The notes under the pieces are model-generated. The model did not search any database and was not told where the DNA came from. It saw only the letters and a program-made list of their open reading frames with translations. From Dyella sp. BiH032 (GTDB taxonomy: Bacteria; Pseudomonadota; Gammaproteobacteria; Xanthomonadales; Rhodanobacteraceae), in assembly GCF_031954525.1 (NCBI RefSeq), contig NZ_CP134867.1, forward strand, positions 310,001-374,000: a stretch of 64,000 bases of DNA, given 5' to 3'. The position numbers and the translations under genes were made by a program. Shown here piece after piece: positions 44,685 through 53,480 of this stretch. Within the stretch, counting starts at the first letter, position 1; the number at the start of each line of letters is the position of its first letter.

Positions 44685-46151
44685 GTGACGGTTTCTGCTC
44701 CCCTGGTCGAGCCGTTCGACCTGGTGATTTTCGGCGGCACGGGCGACCTCGCCCTGCGCAAGCTCCTGCCCGCTCTGTTCCACCGTTTTCTCGACGGCCA
44801 GATCCCGGCCAGCAGTCGCATCATCGGCATCGCCCGCGAGGCGCTGGACGACGAAGGTTATCGCGCCAGCCTGCGCACCGCGCTGATCGAGGCCCGCGGT
44901 GCCAAGGACAAGGTGGACGAATTCCTGCGCCAGGTCGGCTACCGGCCCCTGGATGCGCGCAAGGACGAAGGCTGGGACGCGTTCGCCGCGATGATGGGCG
45001 AGCAGCCGGACCACGTGCGCGTGTTCTATCTGTCGACGTCGCCGGAACTGTTCGTCGACATCTGCAACCGCCTGGGTCACTACGGCCTTAACCGCGGCAA
45101 GTCGCGCGTGGTGCTGGAAAAGCCGATCGGCCGCGACCTGGCCAGCGCCAACCAGATCAACGACGCCGTGGGCCGCGTCTTCGACGAATCGCAGACCTTC
45201 CGCATCGACCATTACCTGGGCAAGGAGACGGTGCAGAACCTGCTGGCGCTGCGCTTCGGCAATGCCTTGTTCGAGCCGCTGTGGAACGCCGGACACATCG
45301 ACCACGTGCAGATTACCGTGGCCGAAACCCTGGGTGTCGGCCGCCGCGGCGCGTACTACGACCGCGCCGGCGCGCTGCGCGACATGGTGCAGAACCACAT
45401 CCTGCAGCTGCTCTGCATGGTGGCGATGGAGCCGCCTGCGTCGCTGTCGCCGGACGCGGTGCGTGACGAGAAGCTCAAGGTGTTGCGCGCGCTCAGGCCG
45501 ATCGACGAAGCCAATGCTGCGCAGCTGACCGTGCGCGGCCAGTATCGCGCCGGCGCCGCGGAAGGGCAGAGCGTGCCCGGCTACCAGGAAGAGCTCGACG
45601 GAAAGAAATCCAACACCGAAACCTTCGTCGCGCTGAAGACGGAGATCGAGAACTGGCGTTGGGCTGGCGTGCCGTTCTACCTGCGTACCGGCAAGCGCCT
45701 GCCTGCACGAGTGTCCGAGATCGTGGTGGCGTTCAAGTCCGTGCCGCACTCCATCTTCGATGCTTCGGCCGGCCCGCTGGTGCACAACCGCCTGGTGCTG
45801 CGCCTGCAGCCGGACGAAGGCGTGAAGCTGTGGCTGACCATCAAGCACCCCGGGCCCGGCGGCCTGCGCCTGCGTCACGTGCCGCTGGACATGACGTTCG
45901 CCGAAGCCTTCGGCGTGCAGCAGCCCGATGCGTACGAGCGCCTGCTGCTTGACGTCGTGCGAGGCAACCCCACCTTGTTCATGCGCCGCGACGAAGTGGA
46001 AGCAGCGTGGCGCTGGGCCGATCCGATCCTGGCAGCCTGGGCGTCCAGCGGCGAATCGCCGCGGCCGTACACCGCCGGCACCTGGGGGCCTAGCGCTGCC
46101 GTGGCGCTGATCGAGCGCGATGGCCGTACCTGGAACGAGGACAGCGAGTGA
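44685..46151 (+). CDS. zwf: Glucose-6-phosphate 1-dehydrogenase
   Basis: A 488-residue cytoplasmic enzyme oxidising glucose-6-phosphate to 6-phosphogluconolactone with reduction of NADP (or NAD). The coenzyme fingerprint is FGGTGDLALRKL near the N-terminus, and the active-site motif is RIDHYLGKETVQN. The GTG at 44685 is preferred because GAGGTGA precedes it by five bases and the length then equals that of E. coli Zwf (491); an ATG at 44622 and a GTG at 44676 are alternatives. It is the first gene of zwf-pgl-edd-eda. Confidence 0.95.
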   Translation: MTVSAPLVEPFDLVIFGGTGDLALRKLLPALFHRFLDGQIPASSRIIGIAREALDDEGYRASLRTALIEARGAKDKVDEFLRQVGYRPLDARKDEGWDAFAAMMGEQPDHVRVFYLSTSPELFVDICNRLGHYGLNRGKSRVVLEKPIGRDLASANQINDAVGRVFDESQTFRIDHYLGKETVQNLLALRFGNALFEPLWNAGHIDHVQITVAETLGVGRRGAYYDRAGALRDMVQNHILQLLCMVAMEPPASLSPDAVRDEKLKVLRALRPIDEANAAQLTVRGQYRAGAAEGQSVPGYQEELDGKKSNTETFVALKTEIENWRWAGVPFYLRTGKRLPARVSEIVVAFKSVPHSIFDASAGPLVHNRLVLRLQPDEGVKLWLTIKHPGPGGLRLRHVPLDMTFAEAFGVQQPDAYERLLLDVVRGNPTLFMRRDEVEAAWRWADPILAAWASSGESPRPYTAGTWGPSAAVALIERDGRTWNEDSE

Positions 46152-46259
46152 TGTTCCGCGCGAGGCCGCGGCTGTCCGTTTCACTGCCGCGTCGCGCGCC
46201 GATCGCCATACTCGATGCCTCCGACGGCGTCTCTGCATTCTTCGCTCAACTTTCTTGCC

Positions 46260-46973
46260 ATGCCTGACCACGTCGACGTCACCACGCACAGCTTCACCGA
46301 TTGCCACGCGCTGGCGCGCGCACTGGCCGAACGCATCGCCGAGCGCCTGCGCGCCGCCATCGCCACGCGCGGCCAGGGGCTGATCGCCGTTTCCGGCGGG
46401 AGCACACCGGTGCATTTCTTCCGCCAGCTTTCCCGTGCGGAGCTGGATTGGTCGAAGGTGCAGGTCGTACTGGTCGACGAACGGTGGGTGCCGGAAATGC
46501 ATGAGCGTTCCAATGCGCGCATGGTGAAGGCCGAGCTGTTGCAGCACGCCGCCTCCGCGGCGCACTTCGTACCGCTCTACGCCGACGCGCCCACGCCGGA
46601 AGCCGGCATGACCGCGGTGCGGGCGCGCGTGGCGGCCTTGCCGTATCCCTTCGATGCCGTGGTTCTGGGCATGGGAACGGATGGGCATACCGCCTCGTTC
46701 TTTCCCGGCGGCGATCGCCTCGCCGAAGCCTTGGATCTGAAAGGCACGGCGCGCGTGCTGCCGATGCGCGCCGCCGGGGCCGGGGAGCCGCGGATCACCT
46801 TCACTTTGCCCGCTCTGCTCGATACGCAGGCGCTGTACCTGCATATCGAAGGCGAGCCCAAGCGCCAGCTGTTGGCCGATGCGCGGCTCGGCCTCGGCGC
46901 GGGCAGGGATTACCCGGTACGCAGCGTGCTGACGCAGACGGACGTACCGGTCGCCGTGTACTGGTGCCCCTGA
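46260..46973 (+). CDS. pgl: 6-phosphogluconolactonase
   Basis: A 237-residue enzyme that hydrolyses 6-phosphogluconolactone to 6-phosphogluconate. It is of the DevB/NagB-like type, with AVSGGSTPVHFFRQLS, VVLVDERWVPEMHERSN and VLGMGTDGHTASFFPG, the last being the diagnostic GMG.DGHTASLFP-type motif. The ATG at 46260 fits the family length (about 235). It lies 108 bases after zwf and 79 before edd on the same strand, in metabolic order. Confidence 0.95.
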   Translation: MPDHVDVTTHSFTDCHALARALAERIAERLRAAIATRGQGLIAVSGGSTPVHFFRQLSRAELDWSKVQVVLVDERWVPEMHERSNARMVKAELLQHAASAAHFVPLYADAPTPEAGMTAVRARVAALPYPFDAVVLGMGTDGHTASFFPGGDRLAEALDLKGTARVLPMRAAGAGEPRITFTLPALLDTQALYLHIEGEPKRQLLADARLGLGAGRDYPVRSVLTQTDVPVAVYWCP

Positions 46974-47052
46974 GCACCGGACGCCAGGAGCGGGAGACGG
47001 GCGGCCCTCAACGCCCGTTTCCCGCTTCTCCCCTTTTTTGCGGAATTGAAGC

Positions 47053-48873
47053 ATGAGCATTGCATTGCACCCCGTCATCGCCGAAGTCACCGAACGCCTG
47101 CGCCAGCGCAGCCGCGACACGCGCGCCGCCTACCTGGCGCGGATCGATGCCGCCGGCGCCGCGGGCACGCACCGCGAACGTCTTTCCTGCGGAAACCTTG
47201 CCCACGGTTTCGCCGCTTGTGCTCCGCATGACAAAGCCATGCTGCGGGAAGGCCATACGCCGAACCTCGGCATCGTCACGTCCTACAACGACATGCTGTC
47301 GGCGCATCAGCCGTACGAGCGCTATCCCTCGCTGATCCGCGAGGTCGCGCGCCAGGCCGGCGTCACCGCGCAGGTCGCCGGCGGCGTACCGGCGATGTGC
47401 GACGGTGTGACCCAGGGGCGCGCCGGCATGGAGCTGTCATTGTTCTCGCGCGACCTGATCGCCATGGCCACCGCCGTGTCGCTCTCGCACGACATGTTCG
47501 ATGGCGTCCTGTACCTGGGCATCTGCGACAAGATCGTTCCCGGGCTGCTGATCGGCGCGTTGAGCTTCGGCCACCTGCCCGGCATCTTCGTGCCCGGCGG
47601 CCCGATGCCCAGCGGCATCACCAACGAGCAGAAGTCCAAGGTTCGCCAGGCCTACGCCGAAGGCAAGGCCACCCGCGCCGAGCTGCTCGAGGCGGAAGCC
47701 GCGGCGTATCACGCCCCGGGCACTTGCACTTTCTACGGCACGGCCAATTCCAATCAGATGCTGATGGAGATCATGGGCCTGCATCTGCCGGGTGCGAGCT
47801 TCGTGGCACCGGACACGCCGCTGCGCGATGCGCTTACGGCGGAGGCGGTACGCCGCGTAGCCGCATTGAGCGAACACGGCGACGCGCACCTGCCGCTCGG
47901 CTACATCATCGACGAGCGCGCCATCGTCAACGGCGTGGTCGGCCTGCATGCCACCGGTGGTTCCACCAACCACCTGCTGCATCTGGTGGCGATCGCGCGC
48001 GCGGCCGGTATCCAGCTGCGCTGGGACGACTTCGACGCGCTGTCCTCCGTGGTGCCGTTGCTGGCGCGCGTATATCCCAACGGCTACGCCGACGTGAACC
48101 AGTTCCACGAAGCCGGCGGCATGGGCTTCCTCATCGACCAGCTGCTGGGCGCGGGCCTGCTGCACGGCGACGTGCGCACCGTGTTCGGCACCGGCCTGGA
48201 CGGTTATGCGCAGACGCCCGTGCTGGGCGAGGACGGCACCCTGCGCTGGGAACCGGTGGCGAAGGAAAGCGGCAATCGCGGCGTGCTGCGCGGCGCGGCC
48301 GAACCGTTCCGCGCGGATGGCGGTCTGCGCATGCTGTCCGGCAATCTCGGCCGCGCGGTGATCAAGGTGTCGTCCGTGCCGGAAGATCGCCAGGTGATCG
48401 AAGCCCCGGCCGTGGTATTCCACGACCAGGACGACGTGCGCAAGGCGTTCGAGCGCGGCGAGCTGAATCGCGACTTCGTCGCCGTGGTGCGCTTCCAGGG
48501 ACCCCGCGCCATGGGCATGCCGGAACTGCACAAGCTGACCCCGACGCTCGGCGTGCTGCAGGATCGCGGCTACCGCATCGCCCTGTTGACCGACGGCCGC
48601 ATGTCCGGTGCGTCCGGCCGAGTGCCGGCGGCCATCCATGTGACACCCGAAGCCGAGGCGCAGGGGCCGATCGCCAAGATCCGCGACGGCGACGTCATTC
48701 GTCTCGATGCGACCAACGGCACGCTCGAGGTGCTGGTCGATGCCGCCGAATTCGCTGCGCGTGCGCCGGCCACCGCCGATCTCTCCGCGCACCACAGCGG
48801 CATGGGCCGCGAGCTGTTCGGCCTGTTCCGCCAAGCGGCAGTCGAGGCCGATCTCGGCGCCGGCGTGCTTTGA
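47053..48873 (+). CDS. edd: Phosphogluconate dehydratase
   Basis: A 606-residue iron-sulphur dehydratase of the IlvD/Edd family, converting 6-phosphogluconate to 2-keto-3-deoxy-6-phosphogluconate (KDPG). Conserved Cys-bearing pieces are [10 protein letters not shown] and [14 protein letters not shown], and the C-terminal [19 protein letters not shown] is characteristic. The length equals that of E. coli Edd (603). It is the committed step of the Entner-Doudoroff pathway. Only 25 bases separate it from eda, and a short T-rich stretch (CCCTTTTTTG) precedes its ATG. Confidence 0.97.
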   Translation: MSIALHPVIAEVTERLRQRSRDTRAAYLARIDAAGAAGTHRERLSCGNLAHGFAACAPHDKAMLREGHTPNLGIVTSYNDMLSAHQPYERYPSLIREVARQAGVTAQVAGGVPAMCDGVTQGRAGMELSLFSRDLIAMATAVSLSHDMFDGVLYLGICDKIVPGLLIGALSFGHLPGIFVPGGPMPSGITNEQKSKVRQAYAEGKATRAELLEAEAAAYHAPGTCTFYGTANSNQMLMEIMGLHLPGASFVAPDTPLRDALTAEAVRRVAALSEHGDAHLPLGYIIDERAIVNGVVGLHATGGSTNHLLHLVAIARAAGIQLRWDDFDALSSVVPLLARVYPNGYADVNQFHEAGGMGFLIDQLLGAGLLHGDVRTVFGTGLDGYAQTPVLGEDGTLRWEPVAKESGNRGVLRGAAEPFRADGGLRMLSGNLGRAVIKVSSVPEDRQVIEAPAVVFHDQDDVRKAFERGELNRDFVAVVRFQGPRAMGMPELHKLTPTLGVLQDRGYRIALLTDGRMSGASGRVPAAIHVTPEAEAQGPIAKIRDGDVIRLDATNGTLEVLVDAAEFAARAPATADLSAHHSGMGRELFGLFRQAAVEADLGAGVL

Positions 48874-48898
48874 CTTCTCTCCCGTACCAGGACCTTCC

Positions 48899-49549
48899 AT
48901 GAGCAGCATCGAAACCAAGCAGCAGCAAGTCGAAGCCACCCTGCGCCTCGCGCCCGTGGTGCCGGTGGTGATCATCGACGACGCGAAAGCCGCCGTGCCG
49001 ATGGCCCGTGCCCTGGTGGCCGGCGGCATTCCCGCGATCGAAGTCACGCTGCGTACGCCGGCCGCGCTGGAAGCGATCCGCGCCATCGCCGCCGAGGTGG
49101 AAGGTGCGGTTATTGGCGTAGGTACGGTGCTGACGCCGCAGGATCTGGAGAACGCGCGCCAGGCCGGCGCCCGCTTTGCCGTATCGCCGGGCGTGTCGCC
49201 GAAATTGCTGGCGGCCGCGGACGACAGCGAGCTGCCGTTGTTGCCCGGCGTGGCCACGGCCTCCGAAGCGATGAGCTTGCTGGAGCGCGGCTATCGCCAC
49301 CTGAAGTTCTTCCCGGCCGTGCCGGCCGGTGGCCACAAGCTGCTGGGCGCATGGGCCAGCCCGCTGCCGCAGATTCGATTCTGCCCGACCGGCGGGATCA
49401 GCCTGGCCAGCGCGCCGGATTTCCTCTCGTTGCCGAACGTGGTCTGTGTGGGCGGATCGTGGCTGACGCCGGCCGACAAGCTGAAGGCGGGCGACTGGGC
49501 CGGCATCGAGGAACTCGCCCGCGAAGCGGCGTTGCTCAAGGCGCGCTGA
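48899..49549 (+). CDS. eda: KDPG aldolase (2-dehydro-3-deoxy-phosphogluconate aldolase)
   Basis: A 216-residue class I aldolase splitting KDPG into pyruvate and glyceraldehyde-3-phosphate. Catalytic residues match E. coli Eda with a shift of three: Glu48 and Arg52 (IEVTLRT) and Schiff-base Lys136 (HLKFFPA). CPTGGIS, the phosphate-binding loop, is also kept. The ATG at 48899 gives the family length (213). It is the last gene of the operon, closed by a very strong terminator. Confidence 0.97.
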   Translation: MSSIETKQQQVEATLRLAPVVPVVIIDDAKAAVPMARALVAGGIPAIEVTLRTPAALEAIRAIAAEVEGAVIGVGTVLTPQDLENARQAGARFAVSPGVSPKLLAAADDSELPLLPGVATASEAMSLLERGYRHLKFFPAVPAGGHKLLGAWASPLPQIRFCPTGGISLASAPDFLSLPNVVCVGGSWLTPADKLKAGDWAGIEELAREAALLKAR

Positions 49550-49607
49550 TCGCGATGGCCTGAGCCTACGAGGCGCACACGCCGAACAGTGTGGACAAGC
49601 GGCACAA

Positions 49608-49642
49608 AAAAAGCCGGCCCGGGAAACCCGGGCCGGCTTTTT
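49608..49642. terminator. Strong bidirectional terminator between eda and the M4 peptidase
   Basis: A perfect 16-bp stem from 49608-49623 to 49627-49642 with an AAA loop; the arms start with AAAAA and end with TTTTT, giving T-runs on both strands. It serves the convergent eda and M4 peptidase genes. Confidence 0.95.
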
Positions 49643-49654
49643 CATTGCGCAAAC

Positions 49655-51259
49655 TCAGTTGACGTTGACCGCGCTCCACGCGGAAGCCACGCCGTTGTAC
49701 TGCGTGGAACCGGTACCGTAGAGATCCGCCGCCGCCTTGAGCGTGGCGGTGCGGGCGCTGGCGTAGTTGGTGTTGGATGTCATATACACCGTCAGCGCGC
49801 GATACCAGATCTTCTGCGCGGCGTCGCGGCCGATGCCGCCCGCGGCGGTGTTGCCGTTGCAGACCAGGCTGGCCGCGGAGAGATTCGCCGCCGTGCCCGC
49901 GCCGAAGCCGGCCGGCACCACCGCGCCTTCCGCCAGCAGGTAGAAGAAGTGGTTGCCCACGCCGGAGCTGTAATGCACGTTGAGCGAGCCGACCGAGCTG
50001 CTCCAGCAGTCGGCCGAGGCGCCGTCGAGGCTTGGCTTGAACATGTAGCGCAGCGCGCTGGTGCCGTTGGGATTGCTGCGGTAGAGCTTCTCGCCGATCA
50101 GGTAGTCCGGCGTGTCGGCGCTGTTATTGGCGTAGTACTCGACCATGGTGCCGAAGATGTCGGAGTTGGCTTCGTTCAAGCCGCCCGACTCGCCGGAGTA
50201 GGCCAGGCCCGCCGTCGCCTGCGTGACGCCGTGGCTCATTTCATGCCCGGCCACGTCGACGCCGACCAGCGGGAACCAGGTGGTGCCGCCGTCGCCGTAC
50301 TCCATCGCGCTGCCGTTCCAGGCCGCGTTGTTGGAGGTGTAGCCGGTGCCGACGTAGATCTTCACGTGCGCATAGCTCTTCACGCCCTTGCCGTCGTTGA
50401 AGATGCCGTTACGGCCGTGCACGTTCTTGTAGTAATCCCAGGTGTTGGCCACGCCGTACGCGATGTCGGACGCCACGGTGGCACGGTCGGTCTCGGCATT
50501 GTTGCCCCACACGTTGTCGGTGTCGGTGAACAAGGTCGCGGCGGACAGGTTGCGCGAGGTGTCGTTCTTGTCCTTCGCGTCGTAGACGGCACCGTTGCCG
50601 CGGCTGGGATCGAGCAGCTGATAGCCGCCGGTGACGGAGTTCGTCACGATGCCGACGTTGCCCACCAGCAGCGACTTGCCCGTGCCATTGGCGGCCGCGG
50701 TCTGGAACAGGTTCCAGCGATCCAGCACCTTGCCGTTGGTGGCATCAACGAAATAGCGCATGTTCGCCGTACCGAAGGCATCGGACGCGCCCTGCACGTT
50801 CACTTCATAGGCCAGCACCGGTTTGTCGCCGCGCGCGTAGATCACCAGGCCGCGGCTTTCGATGCTCTCGATCTCGCCGTTGAAATCCTTGCCCGCGGCG
50901 AGCAGCGCTTCATCCGCCGAGGCGCGGGGCGACAGGCTCGGGCGTCCGCGTCCGCGCAGGGTGAGGCTGGCTTCGCGGAAGCGGCCGTTGTTGCTGTGCA
51001 CGACGACGTCGCCGCCGATCACCGGCAGCCCGCGATAGCTGCGCTGCATGCGCACGTGCTCGGTGCCGTCCGGGTCGATGATCACGTCGGTGGCTTCGAA
51101 CGTATCGTCGCCGTCAGCCTGCAGGGCAGTGGCTTGTTGCTTGACCAACCCTTTGGCGAGGCCGGCAGCGGCCGTGTGGTCGAACCGGGCGGCATGCGCG
51201 CCGGTAGCGGTGAAGGCGGCGGCGATCGAAAGGCTGAGCAGGTACGGCTTCAAAGACAT
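49655..51259 (-). CDS. Secreted M4 family metallopeptidase (thermolysin-like)
   Basis: A 534-residue zinc protease precursor. A signal peptide (SLKPYLLSLSIAAAFTATGA) is followed by an FTP/PepSY propeptide (to about residue 200), then the catalytic domain with His339-Glu340-X-X-His343 (HEMSH) and third ligand Glu363 in GLNEANSD. The 20-residue spacing between His343 and Glu363 equals that of thermolysin. It is likely exported by the type II system and self-processed. The ATG at 51259 has the ribosome site TAAGGAG, which overlaps the stop of a possible leader ORF. There is no C-terminal extra domain. Confidence 0.95.
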   Translation of the reverse strand: MSLKPYLLSLSIAAAFTATGAHAARFDHTAAAGLAKGLVKQQATALQADGDDTFEATDVIIDPDGTEHVRMQRSYRGLPVIGGDVVVHSNNGRFREASLTLRGRGRPSLSPRASADEALLAAGKDFNGEIESIESRGLVIYARGDKPVLAYEVNVQGASDAFGTANMRYFVDATNGKVLDRWNLFQTAAANGTGKSLLVGNVGIVTNSVTGGYQLLDPSRGNGAVYDAKDKNDTSRNLSAATLFTDTDNVWGNNAETDRATVASDIAYGVANTWDYYKNVHGRNGIFNDGKGVKSYAHVKIYVGTGYTSNNAAWNGSAMEYGDGGTTWFPLVGVDVAGHEMSHGVTQATAGLAYSGESGGLNEANSDIFGTMVEYYANNSADTPDYLIGEKLYRSNPNGTSALRYMFKPSLDGASADCWSSSVGSLNVHYSSGVGNHFFYLLAEGAVVPAGFGAGTAANLSAASLVCNGNTAAGGIGRDAAQKIWYRALTVYMTSNTNYASARTATLKAAADLYGTGSTQYNGVASAWSAVNVN

Positions 51260-51385
51260 CGCGACACTCCTTAGGCGTGGACGTAGAAGACGGCGGCAGT
51301 GCGTATGCGCGCTGCCGGTGGCGCCCCCATAACCGGACTTCCCCCTGAGGCCGGCTATCCTCCTTGCGGACCGATCGCAAGAACA
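51260..51385 (-). promoter_or_regulatory. Structured leader of the M4 peptidase gene with possible leader peptide
   Basis: On the minus strand AAGGAGG (51365-51359) is followed by a hairpin, ATAGCCGG (51358-51351) with CCGGTTAT (51336-51329; one G-T pair), whose 14-base loop includes GGGGGAAG. An ATG at 51330, seven bases after that GGGGGAAG, opens a 19-codon ORF (MGAPPAARIRTAAVFYVHA) ending with TAA at 51271, inside the TAAGGAG ribosome site of the peptidase. This suggests translational coupling or attenuation. No known riboswitch class was recognised. Confidence 0.45.
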
Positions 51386-51463
51386 TAGGAATGTTTCGTA
51401 ACTTCCTTCATGCAAGGCTCGCGCAAGTCGGGCCGCGCATGACGTCCGTGATGCGCCGCCAGT

Positions 51464-51928
51464 TCACCCGCGATCGAGCATTAACGTGAAGCGCTGCTTT
51501 GGTTTTTCGTCCGCGCCCAGCCTGCGGTAGAAGTGCGCCGCCTGCTCGTTCCACGCGGGCGTCTGCCATTGCATGGCGGAGCAGCCGCAAGAGCCTGCGA
51601 AGGCCCGCAGCGTTTCGAGCAGCCGCAACCCGACGCCGCGACCGCGCCACGCTTCGCGCACGTAGAGGCAATCCATGTGCAGGAAGGTCGCTGCTTCCAG
51701 CGTGGAGAAGTCGATCGTCGCCGTCGCGTAGGCCACGGCTTGACCGTCGATCCACGCCATCCAGGCGCGTACCGACGGAGGATCGGCGTCGAGTGCGGAG
51801 GCAAGTGCGTCCGCGCGGTCGCCAAGCGCGTGGCCGATGCGTTCGTAGGTCGCGTGTTCGACGCACAAGGGCAGCAGCGCGGCGAGGTCGCTGCCGGTGG
51901 CGCGACGGATCGCCGGCGCTGTCGTCAC
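51464..51928 (-). CDS. GNAT family N-acetyltransferase
   Basis: A 154-residue acetyltransferase. Motif A, the acetyl-CoA site, reads CLYVREAWRGRGVGLRLLET (R-G-X-G-V-G type), and the C-terminal MQWQTPAWNEQAAHFYRRLG is the usual motif B with the Tyr after AxxFY. The substrate amine is unknown. The GTG at 51928 overlaps the stop of the rhodanese gene (GTGA), so the two are translationally coupled; the longer in-frame reading from 52060 lies inside the rhodanese gene. Confidence 0.9.
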   Translation of the reverse strand: MTTAPAIRRATGSDLAALLPLCVEHATYERIGHALGDRADALASALDADPPSVRAWMAWIDGQAVAYATATIDFSTLEAATFLHMDCLYVREAWRGRGVGLRLLETLRAFAGSCGCSAMQWQTPAWNEQAAHFYRRLGADEKPKQRFTLMLDRG

Positions 51929-52323
51929 GCGCTGCGCTCGAGGCCGAAGCCCTCGTCGATCCAGCCCGTGAGCCCGCCGATCATTTCCTTCACCGGGCGG
52001 CCGAGCTGCGCGAGCTTCACCGCGGCTTTGTTGGCGCCATTGCAGTGCGGGCCGGCGCAATACACGACGAACAGCGTATCGGCCGGGTATTCGGCAAGCC
52101 GCTGTTCGCTGATCGTACGCGTGGGCATGTTGGTCGCGCCGGGCACGTGGCCGGCGGCATAGAGCGTGGGAATGCGTACGTCGAGGAGAACGAAGTCCTT
52201 GGTCTCATGCTGCGTGGCGTAATGGACATCCGCGCAGTCGGTCTCGAAACCCAGGCGGGCCTGGAAGTGGGCGAGCGCCTGGGCGCTCGGCGCGGCGGGA
52301 AAGCGGTGGACGACGCTGCTCAT
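51925..52323 (-). CDS. Rhodanese-like sulfurtransferase
   Basis: A 132-residue single-domain rhodanese. The substrate loop is FVVYCAGPHCNGANK with catalytic Cys89 and an extra Cys94; FVLLDVRIPTLYAAGHVPGA is the CDC25-like N-terminal signature. Such proteins move sulfane sulphur or act in redox sensing. The ATG at 52323 begins MSSVVHRFP. It is divergent from ftrA, a linkage often seen for FtrA regulators, and overlaps the following GNAT gene by four bases. Confidence 0.92.
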   Translation of the reverse strand: MSSVVHRFPAAPSAQALAHFQARLGFETDCADVHYATQHETKDFVLLDVRIPTLYAAGHVPGATNMPTRTISEQRLAEYPADTLFVVYCAGPHCNGANKAAVKLAQLGRPVKEMIGGLTGWIDEGFGLERSA

Positions 52324-52349
52324 GGGGTAATGCTCCGTGGTGAAGATGG

Positions 52350-52397
52350 CGCCAGTGTGGGCACTGGCGGCCTTCGCCGACATTGGCAAGAATGCCA
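52350..52397. promoter_or_regulatory. Paired palindromes in the rhodanese/ftrA divergent promoter
   Basis: GCCAGTG (52351-52357) with CACTGGC (52362-52368), and TGGCA (52384-52388) with TGCCA (52393-52397). Both share the TGGC/GCCA core, so they may be two sites for one regulator, most simply FtrA itself. They lie between the two divergent start codons. Confidence 0.5.
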
Positions 52398-52403
52398 GTC
52401 ACC

Positions 52404-53393
52404 ATGAAAAATCCGCCAAAGCGCCCACGAGGGTTTTCCGGCCCGGCCAATCGGCATGTCGCCGCCCTGGTCTACGACGGCCTGTGCACGTTCGAGTACG
52501 GCATCGCCGTGGAGATGTTCGGCATCGCGCGTCCCGAGGTGGATGAGTGGTATCGCTTCGCCTCCTGTGCGGTGGATGACGGCCCGATGCGGGCAGCGGG
52601 AGGGTTGCGTGTGCAGGCCGATCGCGGGCTGGAAGGCCTGGCCCGCGCGGGCACGATCATCGTACCGGGGTGGCGCGGCGCGGACGCCCCGCCACCGCCG
52701 GCACTGCTGGACGCACTGCGCGCGGCACACCGGCGTGGCGCGCGTCTGATGTCGTTCTGTTCCGGTGTGTTCGTGCTGGCGGCGGCCGGACTGCTGGATG
52801 GACGCGCCGCGACGACGCACTGGCGCTACGTGGACGCGCTGCGCGCTCGCCATCCCCGCATCCGGCTGGCACCGGACGTGCTCTACGTGGACGAAGGCGA
52901 GGTAATGACTTCTGCCGGCAGTGCCGCCGCGATCGACCTGTCGCTGCATCTGATTCGGCGCGACTACGGGCCGCGCATCGCCAACCAGGTCGCGCGCCGT
53001 GCGGTGGTGCCGACGCATCGCGATGGTGGCCAGGCGCAGTTCATCCCCTCGCCGCTGCCCGAACAGGGCGCCGCGCTGGGCAAGCTGCTGGAATGGATGC
53101 GGCGCAACCTCGCCGAGCCGCTTCCCCTGGGCATGCTGGCCGAACGCGCACGCATGAGCGAACGTACCTTGCTGCGGCGCTTCGAAGAGGCGACGGGCCG
53201 GTCGCCGAAACAGTGGCTGGTGCACGAGCGCCTCGGTCGCGCGCGGGAACTGCTGGAAGGCAGCGATCTGGCGGTGGAGCAGATCGCCGACCAATGCGGC
53301 TTCGGCAGCGCGGATACCCTGCGCCACCACTTTCGCCGCGCCTTGAAGGTCAGTCCCGCGCGTTATCGGGAAAGGTTCGCGCACGGCGGCTGA
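52404..53393 (+). CDS. ftrA: GlxA/FtrA-type AraC family regulator (DJ-1/PfpI + AraC HTH)
   Basis: A 329-residue regulator. Residues 15-185 form a DJ-1/PfpI-like domain (HVAALVYDGLCTFEYGIAVE; nucleophile-elbow Cys in MSFCSGVFVLAAAG), residues 225-325 the AraC DNA-binding region (MSERTLLRRFEEATG, IADQCGFGSADTLRHHFRRA). FtrA members commonly activate a divergent rhodanese gene, which is the layout here. The ATG at 52404 is preferred because an earlier ATG at 52392 lies inside a palindrome that is probably an operator. Confidence 0.9.
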   Translation: MKNPPKRPRGFSGPANRHVAALVYDGLCTFEYGIAVEMFGIARPEVDEWYRFASCAVDDGPMRAAGGLRVQADRGLEGLARAGTIIVPGWRGADAPPPPALLDALRAAHRRGARLMSFCSGVFVLAAAGLLDGRAATTHWRYVDALRARHPRIRLAPDVLYVDEGEVMTSAGSAAAIDLSLHLIRRDYGPRIANQVARRAVVPTHRDGGQAQFIPSPLPEQGAALGKLLEWMRRNLAEPLPLGMLAERARMSERTLLRRFEEATGRSPKQWLVHERLGRARELLEGSDLAVEQIADQCGFGSADTLRHHFRRALKVSPARYRERFAHGG

Positions 53394-53480
53394 CACAGCG
53401 ACGGCGCAGGTTGCACGCGCTCCGTAGTGAAGCGCGTGCGAGCCGGCTAAGCTGCGCATCGGTTCCCCTCGCGCCATCCT

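Noticed and set aside
44532-47120. An 862-codon antisense frame over zwf and pgl
   Set aside because: It covers two unmistakable metabolic enzymes and has shadow-type composition.
51290-51365. A cyclic-di-GMP (GEMM) riboswitch in the M4 peptidase leader
   Set aside because: The GEMM core (GACGCAAAGC-like segment and the GGTAGC...GTTACC helix) is missing; only a hairpin and GC-rich stretches are present.
51260-51415. An N-terminal extension of the M4 peptidase to 51415
   Set aside because: The frame is open, but the signal peptide begins at 51259 with its own ribosome site; an extension would bury the signal peptide inside the protein.
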